From Pontederia crassipes (lineage: Eukaryota; Streptophyta; Magnoliopsida; Commelinales; Pontederiaceae), in NCBI GenBank assembly GCA_030549335.1, contig CM060198.1, positions 49,441,353-49,505,352 on the forward strand: DNA of 64,000 bases, given 5' to 3'. The notes below the pieces were generated by a model. The model was not told where the DNA came from. It saw only the letters and a program-made list of their open reading frames with translations, and made no database searches. The translations under genes were made by a program, and so were the position numbers. The stretch's first letter is position 1. The number at the start of each line of letters is the position of its first letter. This document shows, piece after piece, positions 1 through 11,844 of the stretch.

Positions 1-1223
1 GTACATTTCCTGCAAAAGATATATCATCCCTGACTAGAGGCCTCATATCGTCCCGTAAGATATCATATCATCCCTACTGAGGAACATATATTATCTCGTA
101 GGATATCATATCATCCCATGAAAATGAAGTACCTTTCCTGCATAAGACATATCATCCTGGCAGGGGAAATGCAATGCATGACAAATAAGATGCACAATAC
201 ATGCATTAGTTGTATCATATCACTTAGAACACATATCATATAATTGCATTAATAGTAATCCACTCACTTTTCAATCATATAGAACAGATAGTCATGTCAA
301 ATAACATTTCAAAAACACAACATAAGTTATAACAATGATGGGATACTTCTAGTGCGCCTTAGTACACTAGGAACTCATGTGGTGCTGAAAACATCATGCA
401 TAATATTTAGTAAACATGCGATATTAACACCATTATAATTTTGCATCATAATAGACTTTATGAAGCTTAATCCTATGAAAATTTCTCATTTAAGGTCTAT
501 TGTATAATGGCTCCACAAATTTCATCAATACAACTATATTCTTCACCTACCCAGTTTGTTGACGGATTGAGTGGTGTCGGGTGTAAAATTCATAACTTCT
601 GAAATACTTATGATAATTAAGTAATTCCAATCTTACATGAAACTAAACTCTCCAAGGTTTAACCCATATAAATATAATAATTTTATTGCTCATGTAAGAT
701 TCTCAAAAAATCCACAGATTTGTCTCTATTCTCTTCCAATTTTTTGTTCAAACAGACTGAGTGATGTTTACTTTAAAACTCATAACTTTCATTGTATATG
801 GTCTATAAAGGTGATTCCACTTGTATTACAAAGAGGACTTTAACATCTTTAATACGTATAAATTTCATATATTAAGGATAAGCATTTAAATTACCATAGT
901 ATTTACAATTCGAACTGCTCATCACAGAAAATAGAAAGGGACACTCGGAATAATCGATTCATAACTTTTCATATACAAATCCAATTAAATGTATTACATA
1001 GCCTATGAAAGTAGACTCAATTAGGATTCAACCTACGAAAGTTCATAAATTTTGAAGAACTATAAGATGTTGAGATAATGTTGACAACTTTCGGATGGAG
1101 TTTGGTTCTAGCAAAGATGAAACTTCATTTTGTTGAACTAGGGTTTGATCCACATCACAAGAACATGGACATAGAAGCACAAAAAGATCTTGGAGGTTCA
1201 GAAGAACATATGTCCATCTGAAT
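1..1223. other. AT-rich repeat-derived DNA, no gene
   Basis: No credible coding sequence is visible. The first 160 bases hold a degenerate local repeat: a segment starting GTACATTTCCTGCAAAAGAT at position 1 recurs as GTACCTTTCCTGCATAAGAC at about 129, with shorter ATATCATATCATCCC blocks between. From about 540 to 1020 there are repeated phrases (CATAACTTT..., ATTACA...) of the kind found in long LTRs of gypsy-type elements. The LTR reading is by resemblance only; no terminus or partner copy is visible in the window. Confidence 0.35.
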
Positions 1224-2417
1224 TTCATAGGGGGGGGATGAATTGGTGTTCAAACAAAAATATCCAATTCACAAAAACTATCGCAGAAGCTTAAAATTGA
1301 TTCTTAAAAGCTTTTTAAATTAATGCAATTCATATCACATCAAACTCAATATGAGAGGGGGAGAGAGAGAAAAAAATCAAACACAAAGTTGCACGAGTGG
1401 TTGTTGATGAGGTTCGGCCACACCTTGGCCTACGTCCCCGTTCTGACTTCTCGACCTCAAGACCGTCGGAGATTCCACTAGAACTCTTCCTTAATTCTAA
1501 ATGGGGCAAGGAAGAACGTCCTTTACATCAACCACATTTTCTTCGCTTTAATAGGCAAGGCAACCTCTCCTCCTAGGAAGCTAATCTTTTTTCTCGCTCA
1601 AGAGGTAAGATTTTGAATCTCTTTTACACAAGAACTCTCTCAGTATTTTTTTAAAATAAAATGTTTCTCTCTTTTACAATGCTAAGCTCTCACAAGAGGA
1701 GAAGAGAGAAATAAGAGAAAACTTAAAAATAAAAACTTCAAGGAGAATGTCTTCTTTTGATAACTTAAAGTTTTTCTTCAAGATTTGGATTGATGATTTT
1801 GCTTCTGACTTTGACACTCTTTTTATAGATTTCAACAAGTGAGAATGTCATCCAAAAATAATTTCATAATTTTCTCCTTCAAAATTGACTATTACTTTTC
1901 ATTTGACTCGGAGGTCGGTCGACCGCACATATGGACCGGTCGACCGGTACACTTTCTTTCATGAAACAATATGACCGTTGGTGAATTCTACACTATCCGA
2001 TCGACCTGTATTTCGGACCGGTCGATCGGAACCTCGACCGGTATAGTCTCGATATTCTGATTGTTGAAATTGGGTATTTTCTGCACTGACCGGTCGACTT
2101 GTGTTCCGGACTGGTTGAACGGTGTTCCAGCCGGCAGGTCGACTATTTTGTACTATTTTAAGCATAACTTTTTGCACTATTATTCAAATGAGATGATTTT
2201 TAATTCTATGGAAAGTTAACAGATTTTTCTACAATTTTGATATTTATGATTAAGTTAATAGCATCGTAGTCAATTATTTAATCAAAGTGTAGTGCATAAA
2301 GTTATCCCTTTTTCTTTAAACTTTTTCAGCATTTTAACTTTAATCTTTCGAGATTTGTATCATCAAAATATAAATTTATATGTCATTAAAACTTAAATCC
2401 AATAGAGAATTCATAGG
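1224..2417. mobile_element. candidate insertion flanked by TTCATAGG, rich in GGTCGACC motifs
   Basis: An identical 8-bp word TTCATAGG occurs at 1224-1231 and 2410-2417, and the DNA between differs in character from both flanks. The inside begins with a G run, contains a GAGGTTCGGCC...TTGGCCTACGTCC segment (about 1410-1435) often seen in dispersed plant repeats, and has several GGTCGACC words between 1915 and 2150. These include the perfect palindrome ACCGGTCGACCGGT near 1933. No protein domain is visible. Class is unknown. If the direct repeats are a target duplication, 8 bp would suit a hAT-type insertion, but no terminal inverted repeat was found. Confidence 0.35.
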
Positions 2418-3188
2418 AAAGGAGTAATCAACTTACCATATAGTTGAAATCTTGCAATTGATGTTAATCTCCCTAATTCCCCTCTTTGTTGCTCCTCCTC
2501 TAGCTCTTAGGTTTTGGATGGTTCGTGCGTTTTGAGTTCAGAATGAGAGAATGAAAGCATAATGGACAAATCTCGTCTATGGTTTGAACCGAGCTTAAGT
2601 AAATGGTTTGCTCTTCCAATATTTATTTTATTTATTCATTAACTTAAGACATTACATGTAAATAAAAAACTACCCCCATTTGAATTCAAAGAAAATGTTT
2701 ATAAAAATAAATTCCCAAAGAATCGAAATCTAAATTTTTGTTCAAAAAATAAAAATCTTGATTTTACAGAATTTTTTATTTTGCACTATCATTTAACCTA
2801 ACTAATACTCCTCTTAAAAATGATTAAAAATCACATTTAACATACTTTCATATATAGGAACAATTACCGAAACTTCAATTTTTCAAATTCTAATATTTTT
2901 AAAAAGTCATTTTTCCTCATCCTTAGTCATTTGTCATCAATTTCAAGTGTTGGAATCTATGGAGTTAGTGAACATATGCTAACACACTTATCATATTACC
3001 TTTCAATGATATAATATGTGATTAGATTATATAATCTTATGTGGATCAAATCATGAATATTACACTTGATGATTGAGTTATTTTTTATATGGGTCTTTCT
3101 TTCTTGTCTTTATAGGTCTACCTGATTGCTTCTTTGTGATGGGGACATATAATTTTAAAATGAATATTTTCCGACATTCTTTTGTCAT
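2418..3188. other. AT-rich stretch without visible gene
   Basis: Low-GC DNA with A/T homopolymers and no long reading frame. It lies downstream (minus-strand sense) of the SWIM end of the MULE transposase, so it may contain the 3' terminal region of that element, but no terminal inverted repeat was recognised. Confidence 0.3.
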
Positions 3189-3407
3189 TCATAAAATTTT
3201 CAACGCTTTCAAATAAGTTGATTTCTTCAAAAACTTATCTACATACTCAGAATGGTAAATGTTCATCCAATTCATGCAAGAGATAGCATGCAGACAAGGA
3301 ATACCTGTGAGGTCCCACATCCTACATGAACAAGTACTTTCTCTTATATCGACAACAAAATCATTAACTACTTGCTTCACTTGGAATTTCTAATTTCCAG
3401 CATGTGT

Positions 3408-3718
3408 TGATGTAGCGGAGGATCGTAAAGCGGAGGAACATACAACTTTCAGACGAATCACGAAAGAGGTTGATGGTTCAAAGCACCACCAACAGTTTGA
3501 TAATCTCAAAATCCATCAAGGCTCGTAATCCACTAAGAAATAAAATCACATAGGTTTATAAAATAATTGGATAATAATTTAACTAACAAATGATAAAAGA
3601 GGTTATGCCTATTTATAAGCATTTACAATCAAATCTAAAACGACCTAAAATTTATAAAGATAAAATAACAACAATATCTAGATAAAAATCCTAACTAACA
3701 ATACTTATCTTTCTATCA
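3408..3718 (-). repeat. 3' LTR of the 3408-5965 element
   Basis: This starts TGATGTAGCGGAGG and ends TTCTATCA. It aligns along its length with 5658-5965, with shared blocks such as GATAAAAGAGGTTATGCCTA and ACAACAATATCTAGATAAAA. It is directly followed (plus strand) by ATCTTCCTTTCTTC, the complement of the polypurine tract. Divergence from the other LTR is obvious by eye, so the insertion is not recent. Confidence 0.82.
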
Positions 3719-4037
3719 ATCTTCCTTTCTTCAAAAGAGTTCGACCTCGAACTACGAAAATTGAATATGAACGTTCATGCTTGATATCCCGCAAGTGGTC
3801 TGTCTTCTTTCTCAACTCATCAGATAAATCATTTAAACCAAGCATATTGAATAGTTGTATTAAATAACAACATATTGTTCTCAAAACATGGCGTCAAAAT
3901 GTAATCTATAAAAATTTAAAATCTTTGGTGATGACAAAAACTTCGACGCATCTCACATCAACTTGAAGCATTGAAGCAAATGTTTCTTATTAATTGACGA
4001 ATTTAATTCCAACTTTTCATCCGCCTCCTTAATAAAG

Positions 4038-4930
4038 AGTAAAGGGAACCTCCTTAGGGTCTTTGCTAAGTAGGATCCTTGGCATTCATGTGAATCACCA
4101 AATTTGAATTTGACAGTTCACGATCAAAAGCATTTCTTTTCTAATTTTTATGAATTATTTTCATCGCAGTGTTATATTTCAATGGTTCAGAACTAATTTC
4201 ACATAATGAAACCCCTTTCATCATCATTTCCACCTTAGCTTTTCTCTCTCCTTGGTCAATCCTTTCATCCAGCGTCGGAGGATGAGTGCTGATGACCTTC
4301 AGCGTCACCACTAGCTAAAGATGACTCTGCGGCATTAAGAGATTTCAACCAAGCACCTATTTTGATAGACGCTCGATATGTGCAACAGATCCCACCATTG
4401 GTTCAAGATTCTCTTTAGATGTAGTATGCAATCCCTTTCCATTAGTTTCAACATTAGTCCTTAGCTTTCTCCGAGGAGAAAATCATTGTCATCATGGTTG
4501 GCGACTGCAAAAAGTTCAGAACTTAGTCAATAAAACTTTGATCATTTGATTGTGTTGTAACAATTTAACTTGCAGCAATGCTTTACACTAAGGACATCTC
4601 TATCTTCTATGTTAATGAGCAGTTAGAAAGGAGATAAACTTTTACAGAGCCCTGCAACTTTAGAACATTCGAAAGAGGAAGAAGGGGAAGGCATGAGCAA
4701 GAGAGGGTGTGCGATGTGATAATGGGAATAATACTAATTTTGTGTGCAAGGTGAAGACTGCATAGTCTTCTTTAAGAATAAGGTCTTTCGGACATGGGAG
4801 ATCAAAATGACTGAGGAGAGAGAGAAAAATAGGCTAAAAAATTAGAAAAGAAACAAATTTAATCATGGATGTCAACTTCAAAAATATAAAGAGACTGCTT
4901 AACAAAGGTTCTAAGGAGGTTCCCTTTACC
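4038..4930. mobile_element. 893-bp non-autonomous MULE-type element nested in the LTR element
   Basis: The left end AGTAAAGGGAACCTCCTTAG (4038) is repeated inverted at the right end CTAAGGAGGTTCCCTTTACC (to 4930). The inverted match continues, with differences, to about 33 bp. The element is flanked by a perfect 11-bp direct repeat CCTTAATAAAG (4027-4037 and 4931-4941). A 9-11-bp target duplication with terminal inverted repeats points to the Mutator superfamily. The interior has no long frame; it includes a moderately GC-rich stretch (about 4260-4480) that could be captured sequence, which I could not identify. Confidence 0.82.
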
Positions 4931-5657
4931 CCTTAATAAAGTTATCTTCTTTTTGCTCACACGAAAAATAAAAAATAACTAACTTGTCTATGTTTGGATA
5001 TATCATAATATCTTCAACAACTTCTTATAACTCTTCAATTGGATCAGTTTCAACTTTCAAAAGTAATTGATTTCACAAGATTGCACAAATTTTGAAGGAG
5101 TCTCGGGCATTTTATTGATTATATTATCCAACCATTGTTAAACTTTGTCAATCGAATTCTTGATGTTCTTCAAATGAACTTGCACTTTTTGTAATAATTT
5201 TTGCCTCTCTTGTTGATATTTGCTTGATTGCTGAAAATTAAGATAATGATATAATGAAGTTAAAAAATATTCAACAAGTAATTTTTTTCAACTCTTTCCA
5301 TGTCTGAATAGGTTGTTTGTTATCTTTCCACCAAGAAAATAAAGTTGTTGGCAACTAATTTGACTTATTGAGATTCTGAAACATCCCAATAATAAAAAAA
5401 AATAATCGATCTTAGAAATCTAATATAAAAATTCATTGATATCGAAATACCATTAAATTAAGGTGCTTATATCTTCATCATGTTATTTAAATAAAATTAA
5501 AAGAAAGAAAGAAAAAGAAAAGAAGATAAAAAGAATGTGATTAATAAATGATGAGAGATAAAAGAAAGAGAAAGAAAAATAAAGTAAGAAATGGATGATG
5601 AAAAAAGATGAGCACCGGGACGATGAGGTAAATCTCCTCGAAGACTCTTATACCACT

Positions 5658-5965
5658 TGACGTAACGAGGAATCATAAAATGGAAGGGATTACAACTTTC
5701 GAATGAGTCACGAAAGATGTTGATGGTTCAAAGAACCATCAATAACTTGATAATCTCGGAATCCACCGAGAAATAAATTCACACAAGTTTATGGAATAAT
5801 TGGATAATAATTGAACTAACCAATAATAAAAGAGGTTATGCCTATTTATAGGCATTTACAATCAAATCTAAAACAACCTAAAATCTATAAAGATAAAATA
5901 ACAACAATATCTAGATAAAATCATAACTAACAATACTTATCTTCTATCCTATCTATCCTACATCA
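5658..5965 (-). repeat. 5' LTR of the 3408-5965 element
   Basis: This starts TGACGTAACGAGG and ends ATCCTACATCA. It is preceded on the plus strand by GACTCTTATACCACT, the complement of an initiator-Met-type primer-binding site, which fixes the minus orientation. It carries a short extra CCTATCTATCCTA stretch near its outer end that the left copy lacks. Confidence 0.82.
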
Positions 5966-7815
5966 TGGTAGCTACACAAAACTTACTAGACAACTTATTT
6001 TCTTCCAAATTATTTCTTACCTTCGGACATAAAGTGTCATTATAGTGTTGAATGTCATCCATTTTCTCACCCATCGTCTTCATGATATAGCTTCTTAGAT
6101 CTTCCAACATGTCAATTAAAGGTTTACTCTTTGCTTTTAATATGTAGGCATAAAAACATTCGGACATGTTCTTATCAATAACGTCACATATAGGAATTGT
6201 ATTAATATGCAACCTACAAAATTTGTGCAGTACAATCTTCATAAAATCTTCATATACTGCATTTGAATGGTCATTCATTTCATTCATGCATTGTTTAAAA
6301 TCTATTGTACTTTTCACTGCCTTCCAAAAAAGATTCTTCAAAATATTATCATTGTGGTTCTTCTTCTAAGTATTATAAAGATGTCTTACACAATTTCTAT
6401 GTTCAACACTAGCCATTAATTTTCTTATTGCATTTTGAAGCCCCTATAAGAAAAGAATAAGATAAATTTTAATATATTTAATGATATATGCATAAAAATA
6501 AATAATATCACTTTTATTACCTTCTATTGGTCACTAATCACAGTCCATTCAAATCCATCTAATATGCCTAAGTCTTTTGCAAGTATCTTAAGAAACCATG
6601 TCTAAGAATTTTCATTTTCTCCTTCAACTACAACCCATGCAATTGGGAACATTTGATTTTTTTCATCTCGACCAATTGCACTTAATAATTGTCCACCAAT
6701 AAGTTTTCAAAAAGCAACTATCAAGATTCATCACTCTCCTGCAACCATGTAAAAGTCCTAATTTCAAACTATCAAAACCCACATAAAACCTTTTGAAAAT
6801 GTCTCTTGATTGAGGACATGTCTATCACAAACAAGTTGAAACACACTATTATTATATACTTTTCTTAGCTCTATTATATATGATGCTAACAAGTTATAAT
6901 AATCAATCCAAGTCCTCATAACATGCATGTGCTCTAGCTTTATAACTTGTGTGCCTAATAGTCATTATTGTATATTTTTCATCAACATCTCTTATCATCT
7001 TTTACACATCCCAATCAACATTTGTCCGAAATTTATCCAAGTAGTGTTTTGCCAACGTAGGTCTAGAGCATGTGTGATTTTTCACACAAGCCTTCACCAG
7101 AAATGCATATATCCTCCATTGACAATTTTTTACCCATATAGCTTCCATCCTTTGTTGAGATCTCCTTTTCCACTTTATCACAAATCTTATGTGATAGCAT
7201 AATCTTGCAAAACTTGCTTGAAATGTGAAGGAAATTCAAACTTATTATCAATATGGAATGGGTCATCCTTCTCTCTTCGGGAATCATAAACTTTGATTAT
7301 TTTCTTTTTGTCAATGTCTTCATCTTCACTTGTATGAGGAGTGATAAACTCATCACCCAATGCACCATGTCACTAAAAAAATCACCTCCGTGACCAACAC
7401 TAGCAAAAAATATAATGCCTTCATTTTCATTATCACCTCACTCCAATTGTTTTGGAAAAAAAATTATTGAGCCTATATATCTTCAACATGTTTTTATTTG
7501 TCTCTACAAAAATATCAATCACCCTATTTTTCACCCCATGCTCAACCATCTTACTTACTTTAACCTAGAAGATAACTTAAGATGTGGAATCCTATACCAC
7601 ATTCTTTCTGGTTTAATGTAACCTAAGTCACCAAGCATGTCACGTAGCTCAAACCATGGCATTTTATCAGCATAATCATATGTAGAGCACATTTCGCCAA
7701 TCATGCATGTATTGCACCTCATGTTCAAATTGTAATTTTCCACCATGGTATAAACATATTTCAAAATGAGTATCCATCTTGCATATAATGGGGAATAAAA
7801 TATGAATCCACACAA

Positions 7816-8474
7816 AAATGAATATAGGAAAATAATTAATAAAATTAAGAAATCAAAATAAAAGAATTTGTCGATGCATCATGTGCCACTGGAAGGATAC
7901 TTCTAGCAACTAGAAATTAAAGGAAAGAATTATTTTAAAATATAAAAGATGTTTTTTCGTACATTTACCTAAAATATAAATCAATAATTGAAACTGCTAT
8001 AAACAATTAGATATAGTATTATACAAATTTATTATACTACTGTAGAGAATTATACAAATATAACTTTTAGTACTTAAAAATGTACAATATCTCAAACTTT
8101 ATAATATCGGCAACTAAAAGACAACATGCCACATGACTTAACTTATAGTATTTTAATATTTTATATGATAACAAGCTACCTAATGCACCAAATATACATC
8201 GAAAAAAATTAAAGGGGCCACACAACATTCTGAACAATAAATCAAGTGGAAATAATGAGAAATATATAAGAATCATATTATGTATGCATTTACAAGAGAA
8301 GATAAAATATGTATTCTAGAAATTGATAATAAAAAAAGTACAAAAAGTTGAAACATCATATTAATCACAAATATATTTTTAGATGATCATATTATATATT
8401 TACCCACGGAAGCAAATTCCCTTTTTAACTTGAGCTGCTTTCTTATAGTAAAGAAATTAAATTAATAAAAATAT
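7816..8474. other. AT-rich stretch, probable 5' flank of the MULE transposase
   Basis: No gene is recognised. It lies upstream of the decayed MULE transposase (minus-strand sense) and ends at the AATAT target duplication of the solo LTR, so it probably belongs to the same MULE. Confidence 0.3.
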
Positions 8475-10700
8475 TGTAATGACCCAGATTTTTAGAAAAT
8501 AGATAAAGGATATTTATTTTTATTTAATGGATCTGAAAATCCCAATGTTAATATTTTGAAATTAATTAATTTCGAAATTGATGGAAATTGTGAGATAAGA
8601 AGGAGAAGAGGATATAATTTGAATAAAGATAGAATTGTAACGGAGATAAGCATGGATTTAAAAAATAAATTCGAATTTAAATAAATTTGAATAATTAATA
8701 AGTGATTAGTCATTGATGAATGGCCAAAATTGATTCTAAAAGAGTCCAAGGCCTAATAGAATTGATATTTCAAATCTGCACCTATAAATATGCATTAAAG
8801 GGTGGCTGAAAACCTCTTTTTCTGCCAAACATAATTCTGCTCACAAACTCTCTTTTCCTCTCATTTGCATGTGAACCGAGGCACCTCGAGAACGTGTGAC
8901 AGCTGATTTCGAAGCCTGCACATAGGAGAAGAAGTTTCAGGTGGTAGTCGCGAGTTTCGGAGCGAGGACAGAGAGCAATCACGACCAAAGTTTGGTTCGT
9001 GTAGATTTTCAGAGAAGGGAATCCAGTTGATTTTTCAGCCAACTTTAGGTACGTAGGGGGATCCCTATGTCGTCAATTTTTTATGACATGGAACCTTAAT
9101 CTCTTTTCCTTTGTATCAAGATTCCATTGATGTATCGTATGTATAGTTTAGACATCGTATGGCATAGGTATGATGGTCGAAAAGTCGCGTCGGAATACAC
9201 CTCTCCGTCGGCGGCAGAACCCGGCCGGGGTTCTGCTGTGCCCGTCCGAATTTGATTGAATTCGGACCGAATTGGATTTAGAACCGGATCAGATTGTCCA
9301 ACCTGGCCCAGGTTCCTATTGGCCCGACCCGGGTTCTAGCCTCGGCTCGACTCGAGATTGCGACGCAATTTGATTAAACGTGAACCGGCCGACCCGGCCC
9401 GGGTTTGTCCTAGTCGAGGTGATATTGGACATTTTCAAACACGACCAATGTTTCACCCGACGCGGGCCGGGTTCTGGGGACAGAAGACATCAATTGTTAT
9501 ATTTTAATTGAATAGTTGCTATAGTTGTTCCTGAATTGTATTGTTAGTAGATCTGACATTATCTAATTCTTAATAGATTTGATTTGAGATTATCTTCATT
9601 GTTACCATATCAGATTCTATTATCCATCATGATATTGATCCAATAGTTTTCTTCTGATTAGATCTTTATTTAATCTAAAGTAAATTGTTAAAGATAGGCC
9701 TTTACGATAAATAAGATAAAAGATGAAAACTTCTGGATCTCCATATTCTTCGATTGTCTCTAAGTCCCCTGGGTCATTATTGTTATCGTATTGTATGGGG
9801 CAGATAATGCACTTAGAGGTTTGAGACGTCATCCTTTAGGAAAGCTATGGCTGTCCTGTGATGACCATGGTCCCCCGCCATTATGAAACTATTGTTAGCG
9901 CTACTATTGAAGGGCGACTTGCCGTGGTTTGATTTCCCATTGGACTACATGAAAGAGACATGAAGTTTTCCATAATTGGCTGAGCGCTCCCTAATTGAAT
10001 TGAATTGAATCGAAATTGAATTGAATTAAACCCTAGTCATTTGGATTTTGGCGTTGATTGGCTTTGCCTCCGTCTATTGAATAGAATAAAAATTGGTAAT
10101 CGACCGATGACCACAAATATTGATAATAGAAAATTGTTAAATTGGATAGGTGCCATAGTGATCAGGCATAATTGATAATTGATATTGATTGATCAATTGA
10201 TCTTTTACATGATCCCCTTTATTGATTCATACTCTCATTGGTCTATTGTTTTATTATTGAGCTCTTCCTATATGGTCTTATCATGTGCTCTATTTATTAT
10301 TGTTCATTATTGATTATTGATTTTTGAGCACTATTGATCTACTATTATTATGGTTAGACCCTACGTACCGAGTATTTTTATACTCATGGATTTTTTTTTG
10401 CATCTAGATTCATGCAAATAAGATGATAGAAGATGATGATGCAGATAATCCAGCTCAGTGACAGAGATGTTGCACATAGTGTAGGATTTAGTTCTACTAG
10501 ATTATTAGATTAGCTTTTATTTTTCGCATATTTAGTATGGTGGTGGAGTCATGCACGTGTCCAGCTCCTTGATATTATATTGTGAGGCGATATTATTTCC
10601 GCATTTATAGAGTTTATTTTTCGTAAAATTTATTTACATAGAATTGCGTAACGTTTTAACTCTGAGCACGTGATAGTTGCGTGAGTCTCGGAGCGTTACA
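8475..10700 (+). mobile_element. solo LTR of a gypsy-type retrotransposon
   Basis: The segment begins TGTAATGACCCAGATTTT and ends GGAGCGTTACA, forming a TGTAA...TTACA terminal pair like many plant Ty3/gypsy LTRs that start TGTAACGACCC. It is flanked by a perfect 5-bp duplication AATAT (8470-8474 and 10701-10705). A TATA-like CCTATAAATATGC lies at about 8781, and a GC-rich block at 9180-9480 is full of GGCCCGACCCGG-like words. There is no primer-binding site, gag or pol, and no second LTR, so internal recombination has left a single LTR of 2,226 bp. Strand was chosen by the TATA-like position and is tentative. Confidence 0.85.
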
Positions 10701-10705
10701 AATAT

Positions 10706-11019
10706 TGTGCAGGTTGAAATCAAAAGTAATGTTTCGAAGAAGACTCGTACTAGGATAAATGCTCAGTGGAAATGGAAGAAAAGTTGCTGATGTTCTAGAG
10801 ATGGAATAACAACGGCAGAAAAACACACTAGTCAAATGTATATCACAACTACAAATTTCCAATGAAATTAAAATCAGAAAAAGCAAGAGACAAAAGAAGC
10901 GAAGATTTTAGACGATAAAAGGAAAGATGAGCAAAAACCTTTTTTGGTAAAGGTGAGCATTAAGGGTTTTATTGATGTGATAATTTTTTATTTTATTAAA
11001 CACTTGGAGATGATTTTGA
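10706..11019. other. short stretch between solo LTR and MITE, nothing recognised
   Basis: No reading frame or repeat was identified. It probably continues the host DNA, possibly the MULE 5' region, into which the solo LTR inserted. Confidence 0.3.
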
Positions 11020-11334
11020 GGTCCATTTGACTTAGCTGATATCAAATAATTGATTAGTTGAAGTATTAATAAGTAGTTTAATAGTTGAAGTTGATTTTAA
11101 AAAATAAGTGTGCTTATAATAAAAAAAATTATAAATTATTATTTTAGTCAAATGACTAAATATTTCTTAATATTATAATAGAGAAAATATATGAAGAAAA
11201 ATTATATATATTTTAAGAATAAAATAGTTGTGTTCCCCAAATTATTTTTTATTTATAAATAAGTAAAATAAATGTTTATCAACTTTTTTTTCAAATCTGT
11301 TTATAAGCATTTTATAAGCTTAGTCAAACGAGTC
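11020..11334. mobile_element. hAT-like MITE
   Basis: Terminal inverted sequences GTCCATTTGACTTAGCT (11021) and AGCTTAGTCAAACGAGT (to about 11333) enclose about 300 bp of very AT-rich, non-coding DNA. The pattern (Y)GTTTGACTnAGCTTATAA is common among plant hAT-type MITEs. A target duplication is not evident, so the exact ends are approximate. Confidence 0.55.
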
Positions 11335-11599
11335 ATTATTCAAGTGAACAGTGATGAATTAACTTTTAACGTTTATTTTTAACAAATTCAGACTTGATCT
11401 GCAACAAATTTGTTGATACTTTTTTTTGTCAAAAATAAAACTTTAGGTTAGATCAAAGTACGTGCTTTTCCATGCAATTTTCTCGAAACATTATTGTGTT
11501 TAGCCCATCACATAATGGGCCCAAGGCTCATCATGGCCGCGTAGCTCATCACGGTCCAATCGAATCCAGTTAGTCCAACGTGCCCCGTCTCGGTCATCG

Positions 11600-11618
11600 T
11601 ATCTCTCAGCCGCATCGC

Positions 11619-11654
<36 letters not shown>

Positions 11655-11660
11655 TTTCGG
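11600..11660. repeat. compound (TC)n-(AC)n microsatellite
   Basis: A run of TC dinucleotides (about 11619-11640) passes into AC dinucleotides. It sits at the start of a GC-rich block leading into the methyltransferase-like pseudogene, a position typical of a 5' UTR or core-promoter pyrimidine patch. Confidence 0.7.
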
Positions 11661-11844
11661 CGCTTCGCACTCGCTGCGCTTCCCAATCACCGTCGTTCCC
11701 TCTGTCAGGCAAAACCATAAACACCTCGCGCGCCCCGCCGAATCCCGCCGGAGCCCCGTCCAACCCCCACCCCCTCCCATTCTTCTCCCTTCCCCCTCGA
11801 TCCTTCTTTGACCTCTCCGGCGTCACTCCCTTCACCGTCTGCAA

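Larger units (their letters stand above)
3408..5965 (-). mobile_element. small non-autonomous LTR retrotransposon inside the MULE transposase
   Basis: Two direct repeats of about 310 bp (3408-3718 and 5658-5965) begin TG and end CA and bound a non-coding interior. On the minus strand, the right copy (5' LTR) is followed by TGGTATAAGAG, close to the primer-binding site complementary to initiator-Met tRNA. The left copy (3' LTR) is preceded by the purine tract GAAGAAAGGAAGAT. Orientation is therefore minus. The interior encodes no gag or pol; after removing the nested element at 4038-4930 only about 1.05 kb of interior remains, so this is a TRIM/LARD-like element needing proteins supplied in trans. 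The flanking 5-mers (TGTGT and TGGTA) are not a clean target duplication. The insertion falls exactly where the MULE reading frame breaks. Confidence 0.82.
3189..7815 (-). pseudogene. MULE (Mutator-like) transposase, decayed and interrupted
   Basis: This is a MuDR-family transposase read on the minus strand from 7815 to 3189. In order: an N-terminal segment at 7815-7555 ending with a GDLGYIKPERMWYRIPHLKL-like stretch; a DNA-binding segment at about 7290-6900 (WRIYAFLVK..NHTCSRPTLAKHYLDKF); the MULE catalytic-domain region at about 6720-6400 (GGQLLSAIGRDEKNQ, then IAWVVVEGENENS and EWTVISDQ); VEHRNCVRHLYN and NLFWKAV at about 6410-6320; a C-terminal segment to 5966; and a SWIM zinc finger at about 3340-3270 (CSCRMWDLTGIPCLHAISC). 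Several in-frame stops and frameshifts are present. The gene is split between ..FCVAT and HAGN.. by the LTR element at 3408-5965. The order and spacing match autonomous plant MULEs, so this was once a full transposase. It is not functional now. Confidence 0.85.

Noticed and set aside
11500..11844. 114-codon minus-strand frame and overlapping frames in the GC-rich block
   Set aside because: It runs through the CT/AC microsatellite (repeated RERERE residues), shows no domain, and lies opposite the methyltransferase-like exon on the plus strand.
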